Shown piece after piece: positions 1 to 6,556 of a stretch of 7,458 bases of DNA. The stretch is from JAFHCF01 sp048497495. Lineage in GTDB: Bacteria > Pseudomonadota > Alphaproteobacteria > Rhizobiales > Ancalomicrobiaceae. Below the pieces are notes generated by a model. That model ran no database searches. It saw only the letters and a program-made list of their open reading frames with translations, and was not told the origin of the DNA. The stretch is from NCBI GenBank assembly GCA_048497495.1, contig JAFHCF010000211.1, forward strand, positions 1 through 7,458, written 5' to 3'. Each line of letters opens with the position of its first letter. Position 1 is the stretch's first letter. The position numbers were made by a program, and so were the translations under genes.

Positions 1-134
1 AAGGGCCGGCGGGGGTGGGGCGCGGCTCTGTCAGGTTCGCGTAAGGGAAGACCGGGGATCTTCGCCGGAGATCGTCGATGGGAATCCGCCGATCGCGGCA
101 ATTCGATCGACGCCAAGCGTCTCGGGAGGAAAAC
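1..134 (+). promoter_or_regulatory. Leader upstream of the nonahaem cytochrome gene
   Basis: This short GC-rich stretch precedes the + strand cytochrome gene and should hold its 5' untranslated region, and perhaps its promoter. I see no convincing -35/-10 pair. A 7-base inverted repeat, CGTCGAT at 73-79 and ATCGACG at 106-112, has its arms 26 bases apart; it could be an operator but is weak in such GC-rich DNA. An in-frame ATG at 78 is possible but lacks a signal-peptide-like start, so this stretch is treated as non-coding. Confidence 0.35.
124..130 (+). promoter_or_regulatory. Shine-Dalgarno fixing the cytochrome start at 135
   Basis: The purine-rich GGGAGGA lies four bases before the ATG at 135. 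The protein starting there opens directly with an export signal. This supports the start at 135 over the in-frame ATG at 78, which would put 19 mostly charged residues in front of the signal peptide. Confidence 0.75.
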
Positions 135-2393
135 ATGTCCAGGACATCGGTCGCCACCGCCGTCACGGTGACTTGCGTGCTCGCGCTTCTCGGCGCGAGC
201 GCGACCGTCTCGGCCGCCGAATTGTCGATAAACTCGACCAGTCGAGGGCGTGCCGCCGGCAACATGACGCCGGTACCGCCGCGCCCCTTCACCAACGACG
301 CGGGTTATCGGCTGCTGAGCGCCAACGATCTCGGCATGCACTGCGGCGATCTCGATGATCGCATCGCCACCATCCTGCCGCCGTTCAACGTCGTCCACAC
401 CCAGGTGCTGAAGCGCGGCGCCAAGCCGGTGATTCTCGGTCGGGGCGCGGTGAGCGTCGTCTATTCGGCCTCCAGCCAGGCGCAGGACCCGGCGCTCGCC
501 GGCAAGCCGGTGGTCGCCGCCGACGGCAGCGTCTTCAAGACCAACTTCTGGCAGACCGCGATCGAGACCTATCGGGCCTTCTATCCGGTCGGCGTGCTGG
601 CGACCTACTATCCGCCGACGCTGCCGGCGCAAGGAGCCGATGTCGGCCTGCCGGTTCCCGACGTCGAGCGGCTCTATCTCGGCGACGGCAAGGTGGCGAT
701 CACCCAGCAGACGATGCCGAGCGTCACCAGGTTCGTCACCGATCCGACGAGCGGCGCGCCGACCTCGGTCACGGTCGCCCCCTACCGGGCGAACGTGCCC
801 CAGACGGCGAAGGCCTTCGTGACCGACTTCCCGCTCTTCGTGAATTTCCCCTTCGGCTACACCGCGCCGAAGGTGAAGTGGTTCGCCGCCGAGGGTATCC
901 CGATGTCGCCCTTCGACGACGCGGGCCGGGAGAATCCCTATCCGCTGATGCGCTTTCAGGCCAAGCTCAACACCACCGGCAAGGTGGTGGCGAGCCTCGA
1001 CACGGTGGTGCCGGTGGCCGGCGAATCCGACTGTAAGAACTGTCACGTGGCGGCGCCTGTCGGCGACGGCAGCGCGCTGAGGAAGCTCGCCTCACCGACG
1101 ACCCCGGCGATGGATCCGCGCAAGGGCAAGGTGCTGCAGTGGGTGAGCGAGGAATGGGCGGCGGACATCAACATCCTGCGCGCCCACGACGCCAAGCACG
1201 CAACCAATCTCTACAAGGGCTACGACAAGACTTCGGGCGTCGGCGTGGCGCCGGTCGCCTGCCAGAGCTGCCACTACACGCCGGCGCTCGATCTGCTTCA
1301 TCTCGGGCCCCAGGACGCCCACGGCCTGACCCAGACCACGCACGGGACGATGTCGCGCGTCATGCACGCGGCCCACGGCAAGCTGAAGACGGCGGCCGGC
1401 GCGCCGGTGTTCCCGACCATGCCCGGGCCGAAGGACCCGCGCCGCACCAAGAACCAGGCTATCACGCCGATCAACGGCTTCGAGAAGGCGACGCTGGAGG
1501 CGACCTGCTACAAATGCCATCCGGGCAAGCGCACCGAATGCCTGCGCGGCACCATGGCCGGCGCCGGCATCGTCTGCCAGGACTGTCACGGCGACATGGC
1601 GCAGGTCGGCGACGACTTCTCGAGAGCCAAGCCGGGCGGCGCCTTCGTCGTGCGCGCGGACTACTACACCAACCCGAACACGCCGCGCGTGCCCTGGGCC
1701 AACGAGCCGAGCTGCGGCTCCTGCCACACCGGTGACGCCACGTCCAACCTGACGAAGAAGGCCGGCGCGGTCGCCGCGCCCGACGCGATCCGCCTGCTCC
1801 AGGCCTATCTCGACAACGACGTCCACGCCAAGCCGATCCAGCCGACCAACCTGCGCTTCGCCGAACCGCGGGTCGCGGCGGGCCCGGCCAAGGGCAACCC
1901 GGAACTCTATCGCCTCAGCGTCGACAACCACGGCGGCGTCTTCTGCGAGGGCTGCCACGGCTCGACCCACGCCGAATGGCCGACCACCAACCCGGCCGGC
2001 AACGACAACGTCGCCGCCCGCCAGCTCCAGGGCCACACCGGCACGGTGATGGAATGCTCGACCTGCCACACCGGGATCCTGTCGGCCTCGTTGAACGGGC
2101 CCCATGGCATGCATCCGGTCGGCAACGACGGTAATTCCGCCGCCTGGGTGTCGCGCCACGGCGACATGGTCGAGAAGACCGGCAAGGCCGCCTGCGCCGC
2201 CTGCCACGGCGCCAAGGGTGAGGGCACGCCGCTCGCCCGCACGGCGATCGCCCGGCCCGGACTGAAGTGCGAGAAGGGCAGCCTGTGCGCCGGCAAGGAG
2301 ACGAAGATCACACTACCGGCGAACCTCGACGTCGGCTGCGGCAGCTGTCATGGCAATCCCTTCACCTCGAAGATGAAATCGGCTATGAAGTAA
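135..2393 (+). CDS. Exported nonahaem c-type cytochrome with a haem-free N-terminal domain, function unknown
   Basis: The 752-residue protein begins with a Sec-type signal peptide (hydrophobic stretch about residues 5-25, likely cleavage after VSA at 25-27). There is no lipobox and no C-terminal membrane segment, so it should be soluble and periplasmic or secreted. Nine CXXCH motifs start at residues 300, 376, 458, 481, 527, 604, 641, 687 and 735, each expected to bind one c-type haem. Residues 28-299 have no haem motif but contain NDLGMHCGDLDD near 64-75, followed by LPPFNVVHTQV. I recall similar N-D-L-G-M-H-C segments in uncharacterised multihaem proteins, but cannot name the family. Cysteines outside haem motifs in the mature protein are C70, C469, C712 and C718. 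The many additional histidines could supply distal ligands. It stands alone on its strand, convergent with the dor cluster. It may be an electron carrier or a terminal reductase; the sequence does not decide. The cytochrome call is firm, the role is not. Confidence 0.93.
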   Translation: MSRTSVATAVTVTCVLALLGASATVSAAELSINSTSRGRAAGNMTPVPPRPFTNDAGYRLLSANDLGMHCGDLDDRIATILPPFNVVHTQVLKRGAKPVILGRGAVSVVYSASSQAQDPALAGKPVVAADGSVFKTNFWQTAIETYRAFYPVGVLATYYPPTLPAQGADVGLPVPDVERLYLGDGKVAITQQTMPSVTRFVTDPTSGAPTSVTVAPYRANVPQTAKAFVTDFPLFVNFPFGYTAPKVKWFAAEGIPMSPFDDAGRENPYPLMRFQAKLNTTGKVVASLDTVVPVAGESDCKNCHVAAPVGDGSALRKLASPTTPAMDPRKGKVLQWVSEEWAADINILRAHDAKHATNLYKGYDKTSGVGVAPVACQSCHYTPALDLLHLGPQDAHGLTQTTHGTMSRVMHAAHGKLKTAAGAPVFPTMPGPKDPRRTKNQAITPINGFEKATLEATCYKCHPGKRTECLRGTMAGAGIVCQDCHGDMAQVGDDFSRAKPGGAFVVRADYYTNPNTPRVPWANEPSCGSCHTGDATSNLTKKAGAVAAPDAIRLLQAYLDNDVHAKPIQPTNLRFAEPRVAAGPAKGNPELYRLSVDNHGGVFCEGCHGSTHAEWPTTNPAGNDNVAARQLQGHTGTVMECSTCHTGILSASLNGPHGMHPVGNDGNSAAWVSRHGDMVEKTGKAACAACHGAKGEGTPLARTAIARPGLKCEKGSLCAGKETKITLPANLDVGCGSCHGNPFTSKMKSAMK

Positions 2394-2590
2394 CATCACC
2401 AACTATCTGAATTAATAATATAAACTGTATTCCATTCGACTCGGCCGGAGCGGGATGCGAACACCAAGGGCCCGATATCCCGGCAAGGGTATCGGGCCCT
2501 TCGGCGCTTCGATGCTCGCGGGGCGGCGGCGGCCGTCGGATGAGCGCCGACGGCGGGGTCGCGACGGAGCGGGGCGCGGGGAGAGGCGGA
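2394..2590. other. Convergent intergenic gap between cytochrome and mobB
   Basis: No gene is supported here. About 2400-2442 is AT-rich, in sharp contrast to the rest of the window. It is followed by a GC-rich stretch containing the hairpin listed separately. The remainder up to the mobB stop shows no recognisable motif. Confidence 0.6.
2466..2501. terminator. Probable bidirectional terminator hairpin
   Basis: The left arm AAGGGCCCGATA (2466-2477) is the exact reverse complement of TATCGGGCCCTT (2490-2501). A further CCC/GGG pairing lies inside, past a single bulged T, closing on a five-base GGCAA loop. It sits between two converging genes, about 70 bases after the cytochrome stop and about 90 bases after the mobB stop in their own directions. 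No clear U-tract follows on either strand, so it is not a textbook intrinsic terminator. The A-A/T-T ends of the arms and its placement still favour this role. Confidence 0.7.
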
Positions 2591-3139
2591 TCAGCCCCAG
2601 GCCGTCGTCGTTTCCTCGGCGCCGTGCCGTGGGCGGCGGTTCGCCTCGGCCCGGCAGTGGGCGAGGACGAAATCGGCGATCGCTTCCGGGTCGTCGAGAT
2701 CGAGCCGCGGCACGCCGATATGGGGTAGGGGCACGTCCGAGGCGACGGCGACGATGTCGGAGCCGCGATGCCACATCAGGGCATGGCCCTCGCTCGGGCG
2801 ATGGACCTCGATAGTGGGGTGGCCGTGGGTGTGGAAGCCCTCGATCAGCAGGAGGTCGACCGGCGACATGCGGGCGATCAGCTCGTCGAGCGGCGGGTCG
2901 ACGTCGTCGCGGATCTCGTGCAGCAGGGCCCAGCGGGTGCCGGAGACCAGCATGACCTCCTCGGCGCCGGCCTCGCGATGGCGGTAGGAATCCTTGCCGG
3001 GCCTGTCGATGTCGAAGCCGTGGTGGGCGTGCTTGAGCGACGACACGGTCCGGCCGCGCCGGCGCAGGGCCGCCAGGAGCGACACCATCAGCGTGGTCTT
3101 GCCCGAACCGCTGCGACCGACCAGACCGAAGACTTGCAT
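2591..3139 (-). CDS. mobB: Molybdopterin-guanine dinucleotide biosynthesis adaptor MobB
   Basis: MobB is a cytoplasmic P-loop GTP-binding protein that assists MobA in attaching GMP to molybdenum cofactor, giving the MGD form used by the DMSO reductase family. The 182-residue product is close to the usual family size (about 175 in E. coli). It starts with a strand leading into the Walker A loop GRSGSGKTT (residues 8-16). Next come the family block KHAHHGFDIDRPGKDS and RHREAGA (about 36-59) and a Walker B-like LLLIEGFH (96-103). A GGAG lies eight bases before the ATG. It is the last gene of the - strand cluster, 226 bases after dorA, whose product needs bis-MGD, so co-supply of cofactor is the natural reading. 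Its own promoter in the gap cannot be excluded. The C-terminal tail after about residue 165 is polar and probably not conserved. Confidence 0.93.
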   Translation of the reverse strand: MQVFGLVGRSGSGKTTLMVSLLAALRRRGRTVSSLKHAHHGFDIDRPGKDSYRHREAGAEEVMLVSGTRWALLHEIRDDVDPPLDELIARMSPVDLLLIEGFHTHGHPTIEVHRPSEGHALMWHRGSDIVAVASDVPLPHIGVPRLDLDDPEAIADFVLAHCRAEANRRPRHGAEETTTAWG

Positions 3140-3201
3140 GACGGGAACTCCGAGACGGAAGACGGGGAATGGACGGCGCGGGCGCGCGCCCGGGGGCTTT
3201 C

Positions 3202-3314
3202 TGAGGGGCCGAGAGGGCGCGGGCGCCCCCTCTGGGTTTCGAAGGGGCGAGAGGGCGCGGGCGCCCCCTCGCTCTGGATTTCGAAGGGGCGAGAGGGCGC
3301 GGGCGCCCCCTCGC
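3202..3314 (-). repeat. Three tandem copies of a hairpin-forming repeat
   Basis: An identical 22-base core occurs at 3211-3232, 3249-3270 and 3291-3312. The start-to-start spacings are 38 and 42 bases. The linkers are also related: GAAGGGGC precedes copies 2 and 3, and a GG-x-TTTCGAA segment follows copies 1 and 2. Within each core, GAG-A-GGGCG pairs with CGCCC-C-CTC around a CGGG loop. The single A/C mismatch on the + strand becomes a G-U pair in - strand RNA. Copies 2 and 3 gain two further GC pairs outside the core, giving 11-bp stems. Known parallels are REP/BIME-type intergenic elements, but no family is identified. Confidence 0.85.
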
Positions 3315-3330
3315 GGGGTCGGCGACGAGG

Positions 3331-3359
3331 GGCCGGGCGGGAGAGGAGGCCGCCCGGCC
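3331..3359 (-). terminator. Strong GC hairpin just after the dorA stop
   Basis: GGCCGGGCGG (3331-3340) and CCGCCCGGCC (3350-3359) form a perfect 10-bp stem around a nine-base loop. In - strand direction it begins six bases after the dorA stop codon. No T-run follows in that direction, so full intrinsic termination is doubtful. It could be a partial terminator, or a 3' stabiliser protecting dorC-D-A mRNA from exonucleases. Confidence 0.55.
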
Positions 3360-3365
3360 GCTCGC

Positions 3366-5837
3366 TCAGGCGGCGCCCTTCGGGGCGACGAAGGCGCCGA
3401 CGGTGACGGCGGGGCCGGTGTATTTCTCGACCTCGCCGACGGCGGTGTGGCCGCAGTTGCCCTGACCGAGCTTGGAGGTGCCCATGTCGACGGTCAGCAC
3501 GTTGGCGTCACCATAGCGGCACAGCGAGTTGGGCTTGCCGGCTTCGACCGGATCGTACCAGCCGCCTTCGTTGACCCGGACGACGCCGGGACGGATGGCG
3601 TCGGAGATCTTGGCGCCGGCGAGGATCTGGCCACGGTCGTTGAAGACGCGGACGACGTCGCCGTCCTTGATGCCGCGCGCTTCGGCGTCCTTGGTGTTGA
3701 TCAGGCAGGGCTCGTGGCCGGCGATCGCATAGGTCTCGCGCAGGCTCGTCCCGCAGAGCTGCGAGTGCAGGCGGTTCTTGGAGTGAGCGGTGTCGATATG
3801 GAGCTTGTACTTGGTCGTCGGGCCGCCGAGGCGTTCCACCGGCTCCATCCACTTGGGATGCGGACCGCAGTCGTCGTAGCCCATCTTCTCGATGTTCTTC
3901 GAGTAGATCTCGATCTTGCCCGAGGGCGTGCCGAGCGGGTTGAGCAGCGGATCCTCACGGAACTTGCCGTGGCGGATGAAGCTCTTGCCCGAGGTCACGG
4001 GGAATTCGACGACGCCGGCGCCGTTCCAGAAGGCGTCGAATTCCGGCATGGCGTACTTCTTGGCCTTGGCCTGGACCAGGGCCGCTTCGTAGAACGACTT
4101 GATCCAGTCCATCTCGGACTTGCCTTCGGTGAACTCCTTGCCCTTGCCGAGACGGTCGGCGATGGCGGCGAAGATGTCCCAGTCGGACTTCGATTCGAAG
4201 ACCGGGTCGATCACCTTCTTCATCGCCAGGATGGCGGAGCCGGCATAATCGCCGACGCTCTCGATGTCGTTGCGCTCATAGGAGGTCGTCGCCGGCAGGA
4301 CGATGTCGGCGAAACGGGCGGTCGGCGTCCACTGGAAGTCCTGGACGATGAAGGTCTCGAGCTTCTTCCACGCCGTCACCATGCGGTTGCGGTCCTGATG
4401 GTGGACGAAGGGATTGCCGCCGACCCAATAGGCCATCTTGACGTCGGGATACTTCTCCTTCTTGCCGTTGAAGTCGAAATCCTTGCCCGGGTTCATCAGC
4501 ATGTCGACGACGCGGGCGCAGGGGATGGTGGCGGCGCCGGCCTCGGTCATCCAGGCGGCACCCTCCTTGGCCTTGCCGCCGTCGGTGATGCCGGTCAGGA
4601 CCGGGGCGTCGGCCGACGGCGCGCCGCCGTTGGCGTAGTGGTAGGAGAAGCCGAAGCCGCCGCCGGGCAGGCCGATCTGGCCGAGCATCGAGGCCAGCGT
4701 CACCAGCATCCAATGGCGCTGTTCGCCGTGGTGTTGGCGCTGCAGCGAGAAGCCGCCGGCGAGCATGGTGCGGTTCTTGGCGAAGGCCCGCGCCAGTTCC
4801 TTGATCTTGTCGGCCGGGATCTCGCAGATCTCGGCGGCCCATTCGGCCGATTTCGGCGTCTTGTCGGTCTCGCCCATCAGATAGGGCAGGAACTTGTCGA
4901 AACCGGTGGTGTATTCCTTGAGGAACTTCACGTCGTGGAGCTTCTCGGTGACCAGGGTGTGGGCGATGCCGAGCATCAGGGCGACGTCGGTCTGCGGACG
5001 CGGGGCGATCCACTCGGCGCCGAAGAAGTCGGCGGTCTCGGTCTTGACCGGGTCGATGCAGATGACCTTGGTGCCCTTGGCCTTGAGCGCCGCCATGCCG
5101 GCATAGCCGCCGTGGTCGCCGACGACCCAGCTGATCTGGTTGGTGGTGACCGGGTCGGCGCCCCAGAAGACCATCAGCTCGGTCTTTTCGACGACGATCG
5201 GCCACACCGTCTGCTGCTCGTACATCTCCAACGTGCCGGTGACGTGCGGCATGATGACCTGCGCCGCGCCGGTCGAATAGTCGCCCGAGGCGTTCACGAA
5301 GCTGCCCTTCAGATTCATCATCCGACGCAAGAGGCTCTGGCAGTTGTGCAGGCGGCCGGGGCTCTTCCAGCCGTAGGAGCCGGCGAAGGTGGCGGTGGGG
5401 CCGTAGGTCTTCTCGACCCGGACCAGTTCCTTGGCGACCAGATCGAGGGCCTGGTCCCAGGTGACGCGGACGAAGTCGCCGGTGCCGCGGCTGTCGACGT
5501 CGGCGCCCGGGCCCTTCTCGAGCCAGGCGCGGCGGACCATCGGATATTTGATGCGGGTCGGCGAATAGACCGAGTCGAGGACGCCGGCGAGCTGGTGGCT
5601 CGGGTGCGGGTCCTTCTCCCAGGGCTTCACCGACACCATGCGGCCGCCTTCGACCTTGGCGCGGAAGGCGCCCCAGTGGCAGCCGGTCAGCACCTCGCCG
5701 TCGGGCATGGCGGCCCGCGCCCCGGTCGCCAGGAGCGACGGGCCGACGAGGCCGAGGGCGCCGAAGGCGACACCCGAGTAGAGGAACGAACGCCTGGACA
5801 GTTCGGCGTGGAGTTCGTCCTTGGAGACGATCGACAT
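3366..5837 (-). CDS. dorA: Periplasmic DMSO/TMAO reductase, bis-MGD molybdenum subunit (DorA/TorA)
   Basis: DorA is the terminal oxidoreductase that reduces DMSO and/or trimethylamine N-oxide in the periplasm with electrons from DorC. The 823-residue precursor has a Tat signal with SRRSFL at 14-19, a hydrophobic stretch at about 21-37 and ARA at 40-42 as the likely cleavage site. Y155, W157 (in SYGWKSPGRLHN) and S188 (in GDYSTGAAQ) match the spacing of Tyr114, Trp116 and molybdenum-ligand Ser147 of Rhodobacter DMSO reductase, all with a constant offset of 41. There is no N-terminal four-cysteine iron-sulphur motif, as expected for this single-subunit type. Cofactor-binding blocks include WGADPVTTNQ (225-234), WVGGNPF (471-477) and a C-terminal dinucleotide-binding domain from about 675. 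AGAGGAG (5844-5850) precedes the ATG and overlaps the dorD stop; a longer frame running back through dorD is not the true start. Tyr155 argues for DorA rather than E. coli-type TorA, but the substrate is not proven. Confidence 0.95.
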   Translation of the reverse strand: MSIVSKDELHAELSRRSFLYSGVAFGALGLVGPSLLATGARAAMPDGEVLTGCHWGAFRAKVEGGRMVSVKPWEKDPHPSHQLAGVLDSVYSPTRIKYPMVRRAWLEKGPGADVDSRGTGDFVRVTWDQALDLVAKELVRVEKTYGPTATFAGSYGWKSPGRLHNCQSLLRRMMNLKGSFVNASGDYSTGAAQVIMPHVTGTLEMYEQQTVWPIVVEKTELMVFWGADPVTTNQISWVVGDHGGYAGMAALKAKGTKVICIDPVKTETADFFGAEWIAPRPQTDVALMLGIAHTLVTEKLHDVKFLKEYTTGFDKFLPYLMGETDKTPKSAEWAAEICEIPADKIKELARAFAKNRTMLAGGFSLQRQHHGEQRHWMLVTLASMLGQIGLPGGGFGFSYHYANGGAPSADAPVLTGITDGGKAKEGAAWMTEAGAATIPCARVVDMLMNPGKDFDFNGKKEKYPDVKMAYWVGGNPFVHHQDRNRMVTAWKKLETFIVQDFQWTPTARFADIVLPATTSYERNDIESVGDYAGSAILAMKKVIDPVFESKSDWDIFAAIADRLGKGKEFTEGKSEMDWIKSFYEAALVQAKAKKYAMPEFDAFWNGAGVVEFPVTSGKSFIRHGKFREDPLLNPLGTPSGKIEIYSKNIEKMGYDDCGPHPKWMEPVERLGGPTTKYKLHIDTAHSKNRLHSQLCGTSLRETYAIAGHEPCLINTKDAEARGIKDGDVVRVFNDRGQILAGAKISDAIRPGVVRVNEGGWYDPVEAGKPNSLCRYGDANVLTVDMGTSKLGQGNCGHTAVGEVEKYTGPAVTVGAFVAPKGAA

Positions 5838-5843
5838 GGGATT

Positions 5844-5850
5844 CTCCTCT
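5844..5850 (-). promoter_or_regulatory. dorA Shine-Dalgarno overlapping the dorD stop
   Basis: Read on the - strand, AGAGGAG lies six bases upstream of the dorA ATG. Its first two bases are the last two bases of the dorD stop codon TAG. This fixes the dorA start at 5837 and places ribosomes finishing dorD directly on the dorA initiation site, consistent with translational coupling. Confidence 0.75.
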
Positions 5851-6556
5851 AGTTGATCGGCGATTGCGGGAGCGTGAAGTCGACGTCGCGGCTTTCGTGG
5901 TCGAGCACGACGGTGAGCACCTCGGCGGCGCCGGCCCAGAAGCCGGAGGCGTCGCGGTCGACGACGAGATCGCAGAACTCGGGGACCCAGGCCGTCAGGC
6001 GTTCCAGGAAGGCCGGACGGTCGGAGTGGTCGGTGGCGATCAGCCGGGCCATCAGGGCGAGTTCGATGCTCAGATGGTCGGGCGGCTCGCGGAGGGTCTC
6101 GGCGACGCAGAGATCGTGGGCGGCGAGCAGGGCCGCCATCTCGCCGGTCGGGGCCTGGAACAGACGACCGCCGCAACGGATCGCCGATTCGTAAGGGGCG
6201 ATCGTCTCGGGTCCGCCGACGCCGAGGAACAGACGCGCATGGGCGATGCCGAGCCGGGCGGTGGCGGCCTCGTCGTCGAGGTCGACGTCGAGGGCGGTGG
6301 ACATCCGCAGGATGCCCGGCGCGAGATCGGTGTCGCCGGCGAGTTCGCCGAGGATCAGGGCGGCCTCGCCACGCCGATAGGAGGCGACGAGATCGCGGCT
6401 CGGCGGGGTGGCGAAGAGGCCGGCGATCCAGGTGAGGATCCAGGCGCGCCGCCGGCGATCGGCCAGGGCGAGGGAGGTGGCGGCGTCGGCGTCCGGGACG
6501 GCCGTCGCATCGGCCGGCATGGCGGCCGATGGGGTGGGGCGAGGGAGGTCACTCAT
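5849..6556 (-). CDS. dorD: TorD/DorD-family chaperone for the molybdoenzyme
   Basis: TorD-family proteins are all-helical cytoplasmic chaperones. They bind the apo form of their TorA/DorA partner and its Tat signal, and assist molybdenum cofactor insertion before export. The 235-residue product carries the family signature EPPDHLSIELALMARL (157-172), matching the E-x-x-D-H pattern. It also has the upstream block RLFLG (108-112) leading to PYES (121-124). It lacks a signal peptide. The first 30 or so residues are Pro/Ala/Asp-rich, look disordered, and make it slightly longer than the roughly 200 residues of E. coli TorD. A later start at residue 13 (ATG) is possible, but AGGAGA six bases before the chosen ATG supports 6556. 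Its start overlaps the dorC stop by eight bases (ATGAGTGA), and dorA follows 11 bases after its stop. Confidence 0.92.
   Translation of the reverse strand: MSDLPRPTPSAAMPADATAVPDADAATSLALADRRRRAWILTWIAGLFATPPSRDLVASYRRGEAALILGELAGDTDLAPGILRMSTALDVDLDDEAATARLGIAHARLFLGVGGPETIAPYESAIRCGGRLFQAPTGEMAALLAAHDLCVAETLREPPDHLSIELALMARLIATDHSDRPAFLERLTAWVPEFCDLVVDRDASGFWAGAAEVLTVVLDHESRDVDFTLPQSPIN

Larger units (their letters stand above)
3140..3365 (-). other. dorA-mobB intergenic gap rich in inverted repeats
   Basis: This 226-base, extremely GC-rich gap carries no supportable gene. It contains a 10-bp stem right after dorA, three tandem copies of a 22-base hairpin, and a 14-base perfect palindrome at 3179-3192 (CGGGCGCGCGCCCG). 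The mobB Shine-Dalgarno is at its mobB end. If dorA and mobB share a transcript, these structures lie in it and could separate their expression levels. Confidence 0.7.

Noticed and set aside
78..134. Upstream ATG extending the cytochrome by 19 residues
   Set aside because: The added charged residues would bury the signal peptide, while the ATG at 135 has a strong GGGAGGA.
1092..2207. 371-codon open frame on the - strand opposite the cytochrome
   Set aside because: It lies antisense to the haem-binding region and its composition is typical of a GC-rich shadow frame, with no motif.
2440..2475. tRNA 3'-end-like string on the - strand (GTTCGCATCCCGC)
   Set aside because: The T-arm does not pair properly, and no acceptor, D or anticodon arm is found around it.
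2455..2814. Small + strand open frames over mobB and the terminator
   Set aside because: They are Arg/Gly-rich shadow frames overlapping a hairpin and the mobB gene, with no ribosome-binding site or domain.
3202..3314. CRISPR-like array
   Set aside because: There are only three units, the linkers are 16 and 20 bases and related to each other, and no cas gene is present. It is a tandem hairpin repeat.
2994..5852. 952-codon open frame on the + strand opposite dorA
   Set aside because: It is antisense to a clearly conserved DorA. Its long openness is explained by GC-rich codon bias, and its product is low-complexity with no recognisable domain.
3366..6176. Longer 936-residue version of DorA starting inside dorD
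   Set aside because: The extra N-terminus overlaps dorD in another frame and is Arg/Pro-rich. The Tat signal and a good ribosome-binding site place the start at 5837.
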